From Collinsella sp. An268 (GTDB lineage Bacteria; Actinomycetota; Coriobacteriia; Coriobacteriales; Coriobacteriaceae): DNA of 64,000 bases. The DNA lies in the NCBI RefSeq assembly GCF_002159765.1, contig NZ_NFJH01000006.1:1-64000 (forward strand), in the 5' to 3' direction. The position numbers were made by a program, and so were the translations under genes. Positions 43,565-51,856 of this stretch are shown here, piece by piece. Numbering within the stretch: the stretch's first letter is position 1; each line of letters starts with the position of its first letter. The notes under the pieces were generated by a model, which saw only the letters and a program-made list of their open reading frames with translations, was not told where the DNA came from and did not search any database.

Positions 43565-43605
43565 CAAGAAGGCGCCAGCAAAGCTGCAAGATTGTTACAA
43601 GATTG
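43565..43605 (-). promoter_or_regulatory. Candidate response-regulator operator and promoter of the ABC genes
   Basis: On the plus strand CAAGATTG occurs at 43587-43594 and 43598-43605, an 11-base period. A related CAAGAAGG lies at 43565-43572, exactly 22 bases from the first. OmpR-type regulators bind direct repeats with this period. On the minus strand TTGCAG and TATGCC, 16 bases apart, lie at the downstream end and could form the promoter. Confidence 0.6.
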
Positions 43606-43728
43606 CCCGCGTCGCCGCGCTGCCGCCCGCGACGCGCTTTCGCCCGGGCACGGTGCCGTCGCGCCGCCCGGGTGGCGCCGGAGGGCCATGCTGCGCGGGC
43701 GCCGCGCCGTGCCCGCGCCGACGGCGGC

Positions 43729-44484
43729 CTACCGCCGCAGCTTGAAGCCGATGCCCCACACGGTCTCGAGGTACCCGTCGGTGCCCAACGCCTTGAGTTT
43801 GGCGCGCAGGTTCCCCATATGGGTGACCACGGTCTTCTCGTCCGCGACGGTGGGGGTGAGGGCCGCGTCGTCGGTGCACGCGAGCACATAGAGCTCACGC
43901 TTGGTGAAGACGCGGTCGGGGTGCGCCATCAGCGTGGCGAGAAGGTCGAACTCCGTGCGGGTGAGCCTGACGGGCGCGCCCGCCACCGTGAACGTGCGCG
44001 TCTCGGGCGAGAGCCGCCAGGTGCCGAAGGCAAGCGCGTCCTCGGTCTCTGACCGCCCCTCCTCGGCGCCGGCGCCGCCGTTCACCGGGCGCGCTGCGCG
44101 CCGCAGTAGCGCCTCGGCGCGGGCGAGGAGTTCGTCGAGATCGAAGGGCTTGACCAGGTAATCGTCGGCGCCGGTGCGCAGCAGCGCCACGCGGTCGGAC
44201 ACGGCCCCCTTGGCCGAGGTCACGATGATGGGCACGGCGCCGAGCCGGTCGCGCACGAGCGGCACCAGCTTCTCACCGGGCATGCCGGGGAGCATGAGGT
44301 CGGTGATGATGAGGTCGAAGCCCGGTCCGGCCGCGCGGTCCCGGCCCGCGCCCTCGATCACGAGGCGCGCCTCGCTTCCCGAGAAGACGGGCGTGCAGAC
44401 ATAGCCCTCCTGGCCGAGGAAGGTGCACACGATCTCATTCAGGCTGGCATCGTCTTCCACCACGAGCGCGCGTCTGGGCATCAT
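43729..44484 (-). CDS. OmpR-family response regulator
   Basis: A 251-aa regulator. The receiver has the acidic pair E-D-D, phosphoacceptor D-L-I-I-T-D-L-M-L-P (Asp near residue 60), conserved Thr/Ser in VTSAKG and Lys in LVKPFDLDE. A linker of about 25 residues leads to a winged-helix domain (LTRTEFDLLATLMAHPDRVFTK, GYLETVWGIGFKL). It is the first gene of the minus-strand operon, 221 bases before the ABC ATPase, with the kinase at the far end. M-M at the start leaves two possible ATG codons. Confidence 0.94.
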   Translation of the reverse strand: MMPRRALVVEDDASLNEIVCTFLGQEGYVCTPVFSGSEARLVIEGAGRDRAAGPGFDLIITDLMLPGMPGEKLVPLVRDRLGAVPIIVTSAKGAVSDRVALLRTGADDYLVKPFDLDELLARAEALLRRAARPVNGGAGAEEGRSETEDALAFGTWRLSPETRTFTVAGAPVRLTRTEFDLLATLMAHPDRVFTKRELYVLACTDDAALTPTVADEKTVVTHMGNLRAKLKALGTDGYLETVWGIGFKLRR

Positions 44485-44596
44485 GCCTCCCGTTGCAGGT
44501 CATCCGACAGAGGGTTTACAGGCGACGGCATCATGCTAGCACGTCGCCGTCCCGCCCGCCGTGCCCGGGCGCTTTTGCGCATCTGACGGGGCTTGC

Positions 44597-44655
44597 CTTA
44601 ACGCCCGCTTAATTTCTGAAAACGGTTGGCCCCGCTCCCGCGCGCTGGGCATAAT
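44597..44655 (+). promoter_or_regulatory. Promoter and operator of the VanR/S-like operon
   Basis: TTGGCC (44626-44631) and CATAAT (44650-44655) are 18 bases apart. Upstream, CTTAA occurs at 44597-44601 and 44608-44612, an 11-base period typical of OmpR/PhoB-type binding. This suggests autoregulation. Confidence 0.55.
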
Positions 44656-44678
44656 GAGACCTCAGGGAAGGAGTGCCC

Positions 44679-45386
44679 GTGGATACTGCACACGCACCGC
44701 GCGTCCTCGTCGTAGACGACGAGCGCGCTATCACCGACCTCGTCGGCATCTATCTCAAAAACGAGGGCTATGAGGTGACGCTCGCCTACAACGGGGCGGA
44801 CGCCGCCCGCGCCATTCTCATGCAGGATTTCGATCTGGCGATTCTCGATATCATGCTGCCGGATATCGATGGCTTCGAGCTTCTGCGCACCATTCGCGCC
44901 AACCACACCTACCCCGTCATCATGCTCACGGCGCGCGACGCCCAGTCCGACAAGATCGAAGGGCTGACGCTCGGGGCAGATGACTACGTGGTCAAGCCCT
45001 TCCGTCCGCTTGAGCTCGTGGCGCGTGTCAAGGCGCAGCTGAGGCGCTACACGAGCTATGGCACGCGCGATCAGGCGGAGGATGCCGAGGTCTCGGTCAA
45101 CGGCCTCACCATCAACCGCGATGCGCGTCAGGTGACGGTGGACGAGAAGCCGGTCCGCACGACTCCGCTCGAGTACGCCATCCTCCTCTACCTGGTGGAG
45201 CACCGCGGCAAGGTGGTGCCGGTGGAGGAGCTCTTCCGGGCGGTGTGGAACGAGGAGTTCATGGCGGGTTCCAACAACACCGTTATGGTGCACATCCGCC
45301 ATCTACGCGAGAAGATAGGCGACGATGCCGCCAACCCGCGCTTCATCAGAAACATATGGGGCGTGGGCTATACCATCGACGCATAA
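44679..45386 (+). CDS. OmpR-family response regulator (VanR-like)
   Basis: A 235-aa regulator: receiver with V-V-D-D-E, phosphoacceptor D-L-A-I-L-D-I-M-L-P (Asp near residue 54), MLTARD and V-V-K-P-F-R-P-L-E-L; winged helix with TPLEYAILLYLVEHRGKVV and N-T-V-M-V-H-I-R-H-L-R-E-K-I. The helix wording is close to VanR and related Firmicutes regulators. GTG 44679 has AAGGAG 5 bases upstream; GTG 44673 overlaps that site. No vanHAX genes are in the window, so a role in vancomycin resistance is not implied. Confidence 0.94.
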   Translation: MDTAHAPRVLVVDDERAITDLVGIYLKNEGYEVTLAYNGADAARAILMQDFDLAILDIMLPDIDGFELLRTIRANHTYPVIMLTARDAQSDKIEGLTLGADDYVVKPFRPLELVARVKAQLRRYTSYGTRDQAEDAEVSVNGLTINRDARQVTVDEKPVRTTPLEYAILLYLVEHRGKVVPVEELFRAVWNEEFMAGSNNTVMVHIRHLREKIGDDAANPRFIRNIWGVGYTIDA

Positions 45387-45432
45387 GCGCGTCTTGGGAG
45401 ATTTGCTGCAGCGCAATACGGGGGTGGAGCGC

Positions 45433-46863
45433 ATGGCGATACAGCACAAGGGGGTGCGCCGCGAGGCACATGCCCCCATCAATCCGTTGACGGGTGTGGC
45501 CCGTCCGGTTTCTGCGGCCGAGGGAGACGCCGTCGAGCCGGAGCCATCGTTTTGGGACGCCGACGAACCCGCCCGCGCCGTCCGCGACGCACCGGGCTTG
45601 GATGCGTCCATCCCCTTTATCACCGACGAGGGGGCTCCCGAGGAGCCCCGGCCCCTGCCCGAGCGCCTCGGCGCTCTTCTGGACAACCGTGCGTTTGCCA
45701 TCTCGATGCTCTTTGTGCTGTTGATCGCCGTGGTGGGTCCGCAGCAGCTCTTGCTCTTTGTGCTGTTGCTCTTTGTGGGCTATCTTCTGATCGATCGGTT
45801 TCCGCCCGCGCGGCGCTGCGCCATCTTGGGCGGCGCTGCGTGGCTTTTCACCCTCCTGGTGGGCACTATCGTCACCGGAAGCGTGACGGCCCCTCTTGTC
45901 TTTGGGCTCGATCACCTCTTTATGTGGGGCGGCTTTTTGCTCGCCGTCGCCGTGTGCGGCTCCTACTTTGCGGGCCGCTCCATGTTCAGGCTCGGCTATG
46001 CGCGCGGCCAGGAGGAGGCCGACCACGTCATCGCCTCCCATCTTGTCGACCGCCTGATCGACCACCGCAACAACTGGGAGGGCCTCGACGGCGACTACCT
46101 CGAGGTGGAGAGCGCCCTCAACCGCGTGCGCGAGCGCGAGCGCCGCGCCGAGCAGGCCCTGCGCGACGAGGCGGGCCGCAAAGACGACCTCGTCACCTAC
46201 CTCGCCCACGACCTCAAGACGCCGCTCGCGAGCGTGGTGGGCTATCTCTCGCTTCTCGAGGAGGCTCCCGACCTCCCGGTGGAGCAGCGCGCCCGCTTTA
46301 CCGGCATCGCGCTCGAGAAGGCGCATCGCCTGGATGAGCTCATCGAGGAGTTCTTCGACATCACGCGCTTCGACTTTCACGATATCGTGCTCACGCGGGG
46401 CTACGTGGACCTGGCGCTTATGCTCGCGCAGGTGGCGGACGAGTTCTACCCCACGCTGTCCGCCCAGCACAAAGAGGCGGCGATCGACGTCCCCGAGGGC
46501 CTCACGGTCCTCATCGACGGCGACAAGATGGCCCGCGTCTTCAACAACGTGATGAAAAACGCGATCGCCTACAGCTACGAGCATTCCGTCATCCGGGTGC
46601 GGGCGCGCAGGCTCGCGGCGGAGGGGGATGCCGAGGGGTTGGTCGAGATCCGCTTCGAGAACCAGGGCGACCCCATTCCCGCCCCCAAGCTCAAGTTGAT
46701 TTTTGAGAAGTTCTACCGGCTGGATGCCGCGCGGGCCACCAACCGCGGCGGCGCGGGTCTGGGCCTTGCCATCGCGCGGGAGATCGTGAGTGCGCACGGG
46801 GGTACCATTACGTGTGAGTCGACGCCGGAGCATACGGTCTTCATCATCACGCTGCCCGCTTAA
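45433..46863 (+). CDS. Sensor histidine kinase (VanS-like)
   Basis: A 476-aa kinase. After a disordered acidic N-terminus of about 85 residues there are three or four membrane segments between residues 90 and 185, then a coiled stretch, the H-box Y-L-A-H-D-L-K-T-P-L near residue 257, an N-box VFNNVMKNAIAYS and a G-box GGAGLGLAIAREIVSAHGG. The start is uncertain: ATG 45433, GTG 45424 or TTG 45394 are all in frame. The multi-span, loop-poor sensor region suggests it senses within the membrane. It forms a pair with the upstream regulator. Confidence 0.92.
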   Translation: MAIQHKGVRREAHAPINPLTGVARPVSAAEGDAVEPEPSFWDADEPARAVRDAPGLDASIPFITDEGAPEEPRPLPERLGALLDNRAFAISMLFVLLIAVVGPQQLLLFVLLLFVGYLLIDRFPPARRCAILGGAAWLFTLLVGTIVTGSVTAPLVFGLDHLFMWGGFLLAVAVCGSYFAGRSMFRLGYARGQEEADHVIASHLVDRLIDHRNNWEGLDGDYLEVESALNRVRERERRAEQALRDEAGRKDDLVTYLAHDLKTPLASVVGYLSLLEEAPDLPVEQRARFTGIALEKAHRLDELIEEFFDITRFDFHDIVLTRGYVDLALMLAQVADEFYPTLSAQHKEAAIDVPEGLTVLIDGDKMARVFNNVMKNAIAYSYEHSVIRVRARRLAAEGDAEGLVEIRFENQGDPIPAPKLKLIFEKFYRLDAARATNRGGAGLGLAIAREIVSAHGGTITCESTPEHTVFIITLPA

Positions 46864-46878
46864 AAGGAGGTTCGCCTC

Positions 46879-48036
46879 GTGGCCAACCTATTTGAATACT
46901 TGGGATACGAGCTCGCCCCGTTTGACGAGCGCGAGGTCAACGCCATCGATGCCGCCATCTTTTCGCAGGCGTGCATGATCGACGGTGCGGGCATCGTGCC
47001 CGCCGCGCCCAGGCGCCCCTCGGCGCTCTCGCGCCTGCGCGCCCTCGTGGCGCCGGGCAGCATGCGGAGCGCGTGTTTTGCCGACCTCGCGCGCGCTGAG
47101 CGCTTCGACACCATGTTTTTGGGCTTCGTGCCCGGCGACCTCAAGGAGATGCTGCTCCGGCTTGTGGCGAGCCCGCGGTATCGCGACGTGCGCCTCGTGG
47201 GGTACCAGGCGGTGTTTGACGAGACGACGCACACCCAGTTTGCGGCGACAACGTATGTGTGGCGTGACGCCTTCGCCTTTATCGCGTTTCGGGGGACGGA
47301 CACGTCGCTCGTCGGCTGGCGCGAGAACTTCGATATGGCGTACAAGCCCGTGGTGCGTGCCCAGCGCCTCGCCAAGGCGTATCTGGAGACGATGGCGGCG
47401 CATCTGGCGTGCCCGCTCATGGTGGGCGGCCACTCCAAGGGCGGCAACCTTGCGCTCTTCGCGGCTCTCACGGCGGCGCCGCGCGTGCAGGAGCGCATCG
47501 CGCACGTGTGGGCGCTCGACGCCCCCGGCTTCAAGGCGGGGCGGTTCGGAGAAGAGGACTATCGGCCGCTCGAGGGGCGCATCACGCGCATCGTGCCCGA
47601 TGATTCCATCGTGGGCATGTTGCTCGAGCACCACGGTCCCGAGCGCACGGTCGAGAGCTTTGCCACCGGTCTCGACGCGCACTCGGCGTTCTCGTGGGAG
47701 GTGGCGGGCGACGACTTTGTGGGGCGCGACCGTCCCAACGACGCCTCGCTGGGGCTGCGCGCCGTGGCGGCCGAATGGCTCGCCGGTATGGATGACGCCC
47801 GCAAGGAGCAGGTGATCGACGCCCTCTTTGCCGCCATCGCCGCGAGCGGAGTCCCCGATGCGCGGGCCGTCTTTGCCGGCGGTCCGGAGATCGGCCGTGC
47901 AGCGATGGAGGCGATGCGCGCGCTCGATGCCGACGAGCGGGACCTCATCACGCGCGAGCTCGGCAACCTGGCGGCCATCGTCGCCCGCCGCGTGGGGCAG
48001 GACGTGGCGGGCGCGCTCTTCGGGTGGCTCGGCTAG
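46879..48036 (+). CDS. DUF2974 (Mbeg1-like) alpha/beta-hydrolase fold protein
   Basis: A 385-aa protein of the DUF2974 family. It has a lipase-like core: FAFIAFRGTDTSLVGWRENF near residue 135, the nucleophile elbow G-G-H-S-K-G-G-N-L near residue 180, then VWALDAPGF and a late acidic/His region (IVPDDSIVGMLLEHH). Members are predicted lipases or esterases of unknown substrate in Gram-positive bacteria. GTG 46879 has AAAGGAGG 9 bases upstream, only 15 bases after the kinase stop, so it belongs to the same operon. Confidence 0.88.
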   Translation: MANLFEYLGYELAPFDEREVNAIDAAIFSQACMIDGAGIVPAAPRRPSALSRLRALVAPGSMRSACFADLARAERFDTMFLGFVPGDLKEMLLRLVASPRYRDVRLVGYQAVFDETTHTQFAATTYVWRDAFAFIAFRGTDTSLVGWRENFDMAYKPVVRAQRLAKAYLETMAAHLACPLMVGGHSKGGNLALFAALTAAPRVQERIAHVWALDAPGFKAGRFGEEDYRPLEGRITRIVPDDSIVGMLLEHHGPERTVESFATGLDAHSAFSWEVAGDDFVGRDRPNDASLGLRAVAAEWLAGMDDARKEQVIDALFAAIAASGVPDARAVFAGGPEIGRAAMEAMRALDADERDLITRELGNLAAIVARRVGQDVAGALFGWLG

Positions 48037-48102
48037 AGGAACGCTGCCCCGTCCCGTTCGCGTAACTGCCGACACCTCTTCGGACGCGGGGATAAAACCG
48101 CC

Positions 48103-48343
48103 AGATTGCATCTCCGCAAGAGCAGGGGAGAGAAGCGGCGGATTGTATGGTTTTTGGGGAAAGAACGGGCGGATTGCATCTTTCTATACAATCCGCCCAT
48201 TCTTTGCACGGCGCTGAGCTGGGCTTTCGTCGCATTGGAATCGCGACATGCAATCTGGCTATACAATCCGCGGGTTTTCTCCCCTCAGGGGTCCGGACAT
48301 ACCATCCGCCGCATAACTTCCGCGGGAACCGCCCATACCATCT
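48103..48343. repeat. Array of eight 9-bp repeats forming hairpins
   Basis: The 9-mer ATRCMATCY occurs eight times in 241 bases: reversed at 48103, 48140 and 48171, forward at 48186, 48248, 48261, 48299 and 48335. Most copies are followed by GCGG/GCCC-type bases and TT. Units 3 and 4 form a 20-bp hairpin (48160-48179 with 48186-48205); its two mismatches become G-U pairs if read on the minus strand. The array fills the gap (48037-48449) between two convergent genes. No gene is visible there. Confidence 0.75.
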
Positions 48344-48449
48344 GCGGACGTTCTTCTCCAGGGCCCGGGCGTAGCGTCCGCCCGACTCCTCCGCCGCCCG
48401 GGACCTTCCCAAAAACCAGACGCCTGCCGGCGTTATCCTGCCGTACCCG

Positions 48450-49925
48450 TCATCGCTCCCGCACGCGCCCGTCGCGCACCTCCCAGGTGCGCGCGGTCGC
48501 CGCGGCGAGAAATGTCGGATCGTGGCTGACCAGCACGAGCGCTCCGGGAAAGGCCGCGAGCGCCTGCTCGAGCGCCTCGGTCGAATGCAGGTCGAGGTGG
48601 TTGGTGGGCTCGTCCATCAAGATGAGGACGGGGCGATCGAGCATGCCGAGCGCGAGCATGAGCTTGCGGAGCTCGCCGGGGCTCACACGCTCGCCGGCAA
48701 GTATGCGGTCGGGGTCGGAGTTGAGCTGCGCCACGGTAGAGAGGACCCGTCCGCGCGCGGCGGCGTCGAGCGCGCGCACGCGGGCGAGCACCTCGGCGCG
48801 CACAGCGGGGGAGGGCTCTTGCGGGATGTCGAGCACGCGTAGGCCGGGTGCGAGCAGCCCGCGCAGGTGCGCCAAAAGCGTGCTTTTGCCGGCGCCGTTG
48901 GGGCCCACGATGCCGATGTGGTCGGTGTTGCCCACAAAGAGCGACGGTATGGCGAGGGTGCCCGCGCCGCAGGGAATGCGCCCCTCGGCGAGGTGCGCGA
49001 GCGTCTTGCGGGGGCTCGGCTCGGCGTCGAGCCAGAGGTCGCCGTCGTAGCGTTTTGCCACAAAGGCGGCGGCGACGCGCTTCTGCGCCGCCTCGGTGCG
49101 GGCGCCCATCTGCGCGGAGAGCCGCCCGCGCGCCCCGTCCTGCCCCGTGTAGACGGCGAGGTCGATTTTGGCCTTGGCCGACTTGTCCTTGGGATCGATG
49201 TGGCGCTTGCTGCGGCGCGCGCCGGCACGCGCCGCCTCGCGGGCGCGCCGGTCCTGCTCGGCGGCAAGGCGGGCGAGCTCGCTTTTTGCCGCCTGCCGCT
49301 CGGCGATGAGGGCCCCGCGCTCGCGGTCCGCCTCGGCATGCGCCTGCGTGTAGCCGCCGGGACGCACCACCACGTCGCCGTTCTCAAAGGAGACGCAGCG
49401 CTCGGCGAGGGCGTCGAGCAGCTCACGATCGTGGCTCACCACGATGCCGATGCCGCGAAACGACTCGAGTGCGCGGGCGAGCTCGCTGCGTGCGTCATGG
49501 TCGAGGTGGTTGGTCGGCTCATCGGCCACCAGCACGTCCGGTCGGCGCCACAGGGCCACGGCGATCTGCAGCTTCTTGCGCTCGCCGCATGAGAGTTCGT
49601 CGAACCGCCAGGCCATATCGTCCTCAAGGTGAAAGATGCGCCTCAGCTCGCGTGCCTCGCGGCTAAAGTCGAGGGCAAAGTCGGCAAGTCCCTCCGGCGG
49701 ATCGTCGACCTCCTGGGTGCACAATATCCCCATGAGAGCGGGGCTGACGGTGCCTCGGTCGGGTGCGAGGTCGCCCACGGCGATGCGGGCGAGGGTGGTC
49801 TTGCCGCAGCCGTTGTCGCCCAGCACCCCCGTCCATCCGGCCGGAAAGGCAACGGAAACGTCGTGGAGGATAGGCGCGGTGGCAGAGGGATAGGTGTAGG
49901 TCACCTGCGAGAGGGTGAGTTGCAT
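48450..49925 (-). CDS. ABC-F family ATPase
   Basis: A 491-aa protein with two ABC domains and no membrane part. Domain 1 has Walker A GDNGCGKTT, signature L-S-C-G-E-R-K-K-L-Q and Walker B VLVADEPTNHLD; domain 2 has GPNGAGKST, V-S-P-G-E-L-R-K-L-M and LILMDEPTNHLD. Between them is a charged coiled linker (about residues 190-250). ABC-F proteins act on the ribosome as translation factors or antibiotic-protection proteins; which applies here is unknown. ATG 49925 has GAGGAGA upstream on the minus strand. It faces the DUF2974 gene across the repeat array. Confidence 0.93.
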   Translation of the reverse strand: MQLTLSQVTYTYPSATAPILHDVSVAFPAGWTGVLGDNGCGKTTLARIAVGDLAPDRGTVSPALMGILCTQEVDDPPEGLADFALDFSREARELRRIFHLEDDMAWRFDELSCGERKKLQIAVALWRRPDVLVADEPTNHLDHDARSELARALESFRGIGIVVSHDRELLDALAERCVSFENGDVVVRPGGYTQAHAEADRERGALIAERQAAKSELARLAAEQDRRAREAARAGARRSKRHIDPKDKSAKAKIDLAVYTGQDGARGRLSAQMGARTEAAQKRVAAAFVAKRYDGDLWLDAEPSPRKTLAHLAEGRIPCGAGTLAIPSLFVGNTDHIGIVGPNGAGKSTLLAHLRGLLAPGLRVLDIPQEPSPAVRAEVLARVRALDAAARGRVLSTVAQLNSDPDRILAGERVSPGELRKLMLALGMLDRPVLILMDEPTNHLDLHSTEALEQALAAFPGALVLVSHDPTFLAAATARTWEVRDGRVRER

Positions 49926-50115
49926 GGGTTGTCTCCTCGGGTTAGGCAGCCGCCGCGCTTGCGCGGGGCGGCCCCGGCGACGCATGCGACGCCGAAAGCG
50001 TGCGGAACGTTTGAGAACGTTAGCGAATACGCACCCGAGAAACCCTTTCTCATCGTAGTGCCCGCGTGTCGCATACGCGGCTGTGCATAACGCAGTATAG
50101 CGCACCGTCGCGCGC

Positions 50116-50143
50116 CTTACACTCCCCTAACATGTCTCTTTCA
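50116..50143 (+). promoter_or_regulatory. Candidate Pho box before pstB
   Basis: CTTACA (50116), CTAACA (50127) and CTTTCA (50138) are three related hexamers with an exact 11-base period. This is the form of PhoB/PhoP binding sites, and the operon encodes its own PhoB-like regulator. A weak -10, TACCAT, lies at 50164-50169. Confidence 0.65.
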
Positions 50144-50232
50144 GCTGCATGAAGTCGAGCGCGTACCATCTGGTGAGCTATCACGTACGATGCACGCAGA
50201 CTCGGGTGCGCTAAACATTGGGAGGTACTGAG

Positions 50233-51078
50233 GTGGATACAGCTGATCAGAGCTGGGCGGCACAGGTAGAGGCGGCGCAGGCGCGCGAGATGGGGGCGCC
50301 GGATGCTGCTGCGCCCGCGTCCGAGCACCCGGTGCGTCTGGCCGTTCAGAACCTCGACCTCTACTACGGGGACTTCCACGCCCTGAAGAACGTCTCGATC
50401 GACATCCGCGACCGCGAGGTGACCTCGTTCATCGGCCCGTCCGGCTGCGGCAAGTCCACGCTGCTGCGCACGCTGAACCGCATGAACGACCTCGTCAAGG
50501 ACTGCCGCATCGAAGGCAAGATCACGCTTGACGGCGAGGACATCTACCAGGACTACAACGTTACGCGCCTGCGTCAGCGCGTGGGCATGGTGTTCCAGCG
50601 CCCCAACCCGTTCCCCATGAGCATCTTCGATAACGTCGCCTACGGGCCGCGCGGCATGGGCATCAAGAGCAAAAGCGAGCTCGAGGGCATCGTTGAGGAG
50701 TCCCTGCGCCGCGCCGCCCTCTGGGACGAGGTCAAGGACAAGCTCAAGAGCTCGGGCATGGGCCTCTCGGGCGGCCAGCAGCAGCGCCTGTGCATCGCGC
50801 GCGCCATCGCCGTCCAGCCCGAGGTGCTGCTCATGGACGAGCCGACGTCGGCCCTCGACCCCATCTCTACGCAGATGGTCGAGCAGCTGGCGCTCGAGCT
50901 CAAGGAGCATTACACGCTCGTCGTGGTGACCCACAACATGCAGCAGGCGTCGCGCATCTCCGATTCGGTGGCGTTCTTCCTGCTCGGCGAGCTCGTGGAG
51001 CACGCGCCCACCCAGCAGCTCTTCTCGACGCCCCAGGATCAGCGCACGGCCGACTACCTCACCGGACGCTTTGGCTGA
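50233..51078 (+). CDS. pstB: Phosphate ABC transporter ATP-binding protein PstB
   Basis: A 281-aa ATPase, slightly longer than E. coli PstB because of a 30-residue N-terminal tail. [12 protein letters not shown], Walker [10 protein letters not shown] near residue 73, [12 protein letters not shown] in the Q-loop region, signature LSGGQQQRL and Walker [14 protein letters not shown] identify it as PstB. GTG 50233 has GGAGG 7 bases upstream. The pstS, pstC, pstA and phoU genes are not adjacent; instead the two-component genes follow. Confidence 0.95.
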   Translation: MDTADQSWAAQVEAAQAREMGAPDAAAPASEHPVRLAVQNLDLYYGDFHALKNVSIDIRDREVTSFIGPSGCGKSTLLRTLNRMNDLVKDCRIEGKITLDGEDIYQDYNVTRLRQRVGMVFQRPNPFPMSIFDNVAYGPRGMGIKSKSELEGIVEESLRRAALWDEVKDKLKSSGMGLSGGQQQRLCIARAIAVQPEVLLMDEPTSALDPISTQMVEQLALELKEHYTLVVVTHNMQQASRISDSVAFFLLGELVEHAPTQQLFSTPQDQRTADYLTGRFG

Positions 51079-51148
51079 TACGGTGTAAGATGGAGCCGGT
51101 ACGGTGCGCGCGGGCGCGCCGTCAGTGGTTGTAGAGTAAGGGTGACGC

Positions 51149-51829
51149 ATGATCTATTACGTTGAGGATGACGACAACATCCGCGGTCTCACGCTCTATG
51201 CGCTGCATCAGCAGGGTATCGAGGCGGAGGGATTTGCCTCCGACAGCGAGTTCAAGGCGGCGGTTGCCCGGCGCGTTCCCGACGCCGTCCTGCTCGACAT
51301 CATGCTGCCCGATACCGACGGGCTCGAGATCTTGCGTCGCCTGCGCGCCGACCAGGAGACGGCGACGGTGCCCATCATGATGCTTACCGCCAAGGACACC
51401 GAGCTCGACAAGGTGGTCGCACTCGACGGAGGTGCGGACGACTACCTCACCAAGCCCTTCTCGCTCATGGAGCTCACCAGCCGTTGCCGCGCGCTTCTGC
51501 GCCGCGGCGGCATGACCAAGAAGGTCTCCGACGTGCTCTCCTCGGGCGGCATCGTGCTCTCGCCGAGCCACCGCGAGGTGCGCGTCGACGGCGAGGAGGT
51601 CAAGCTGACGCTCCGCGAGTTCGACCTGCTCGAGTACCTCATGCGCAAGCCCGGTGTCGTCTTTAGCCGCGAGGCGCTCCTCCAGAGCGTCTGGGGCTGG
51701 GACTTCGACGGCGGTTCGCGCACGGTAGACGTGCACGTGCAGACGCTGCGCCAGAAGCTCGGCGACCACGCGAGCTGCATCGAGACGGTGCGCGGCGTCG
51801 GCTACCGGTTTGCCGACCGCACCGAGTAG
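51149..51829 (+). CDS. phoB: Phosphate-response regulator PhoB-like
   Basis: A 226-aa OmpR-family regulator: receiver with Y-V-E-D-D-D, phosphoacceptor D-A-V-L-L-D-I-M-L-P (Asp near residue 50), MLTAKD and Y-L-T-K-P-F-S; winged helix with VKLTLREFDLLEYLMRKPGVVFS and T-V-D-V-H-V-Q-T-L-R-Q-K-L. The assignment to phosphate control rests on position between pstB and a PhoR-type kinase and on the Pho-box-like repeats upstream of the operon. Confidence 0.88.
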   Translation: MIYYVEDDDNIRGLTLYALHQQGIEAEGFASDSEFKAAVARRVPDAVLLDIMLPDTDGLEILRRLRADQETATVPIMMLTAKDTELDKVVALDGGADDYLTKPFSLMELTSRCRALLRRGGMTKKVSDVLSSGGIVLSPSHREVRVDGEEVKLTLREFDLLEYLMRKPGVVFSREALLQSVWGWDFDGGSRTVDVHVQTLRQKLGDHASCIETVRGVGYRFADRTE

Positions 51830-51856
51830 CGCCGGCCTCCTCCCGGCTGATCGTCC

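Noticed and set aside
44679-46863. Vancomycin resistance operon
   Set aside because: The regulator and kinase resemble VanR/VanS, but no vanH, vanA or vanX genes are present; such pairs are common with other targets.
48103-48343. CRISPR array
   Set aside because: The repeated unit is only 9 bases, occurs in both orientations, has irregular spacing, and there are no cas genes. No other CRISPR-like array was seen.
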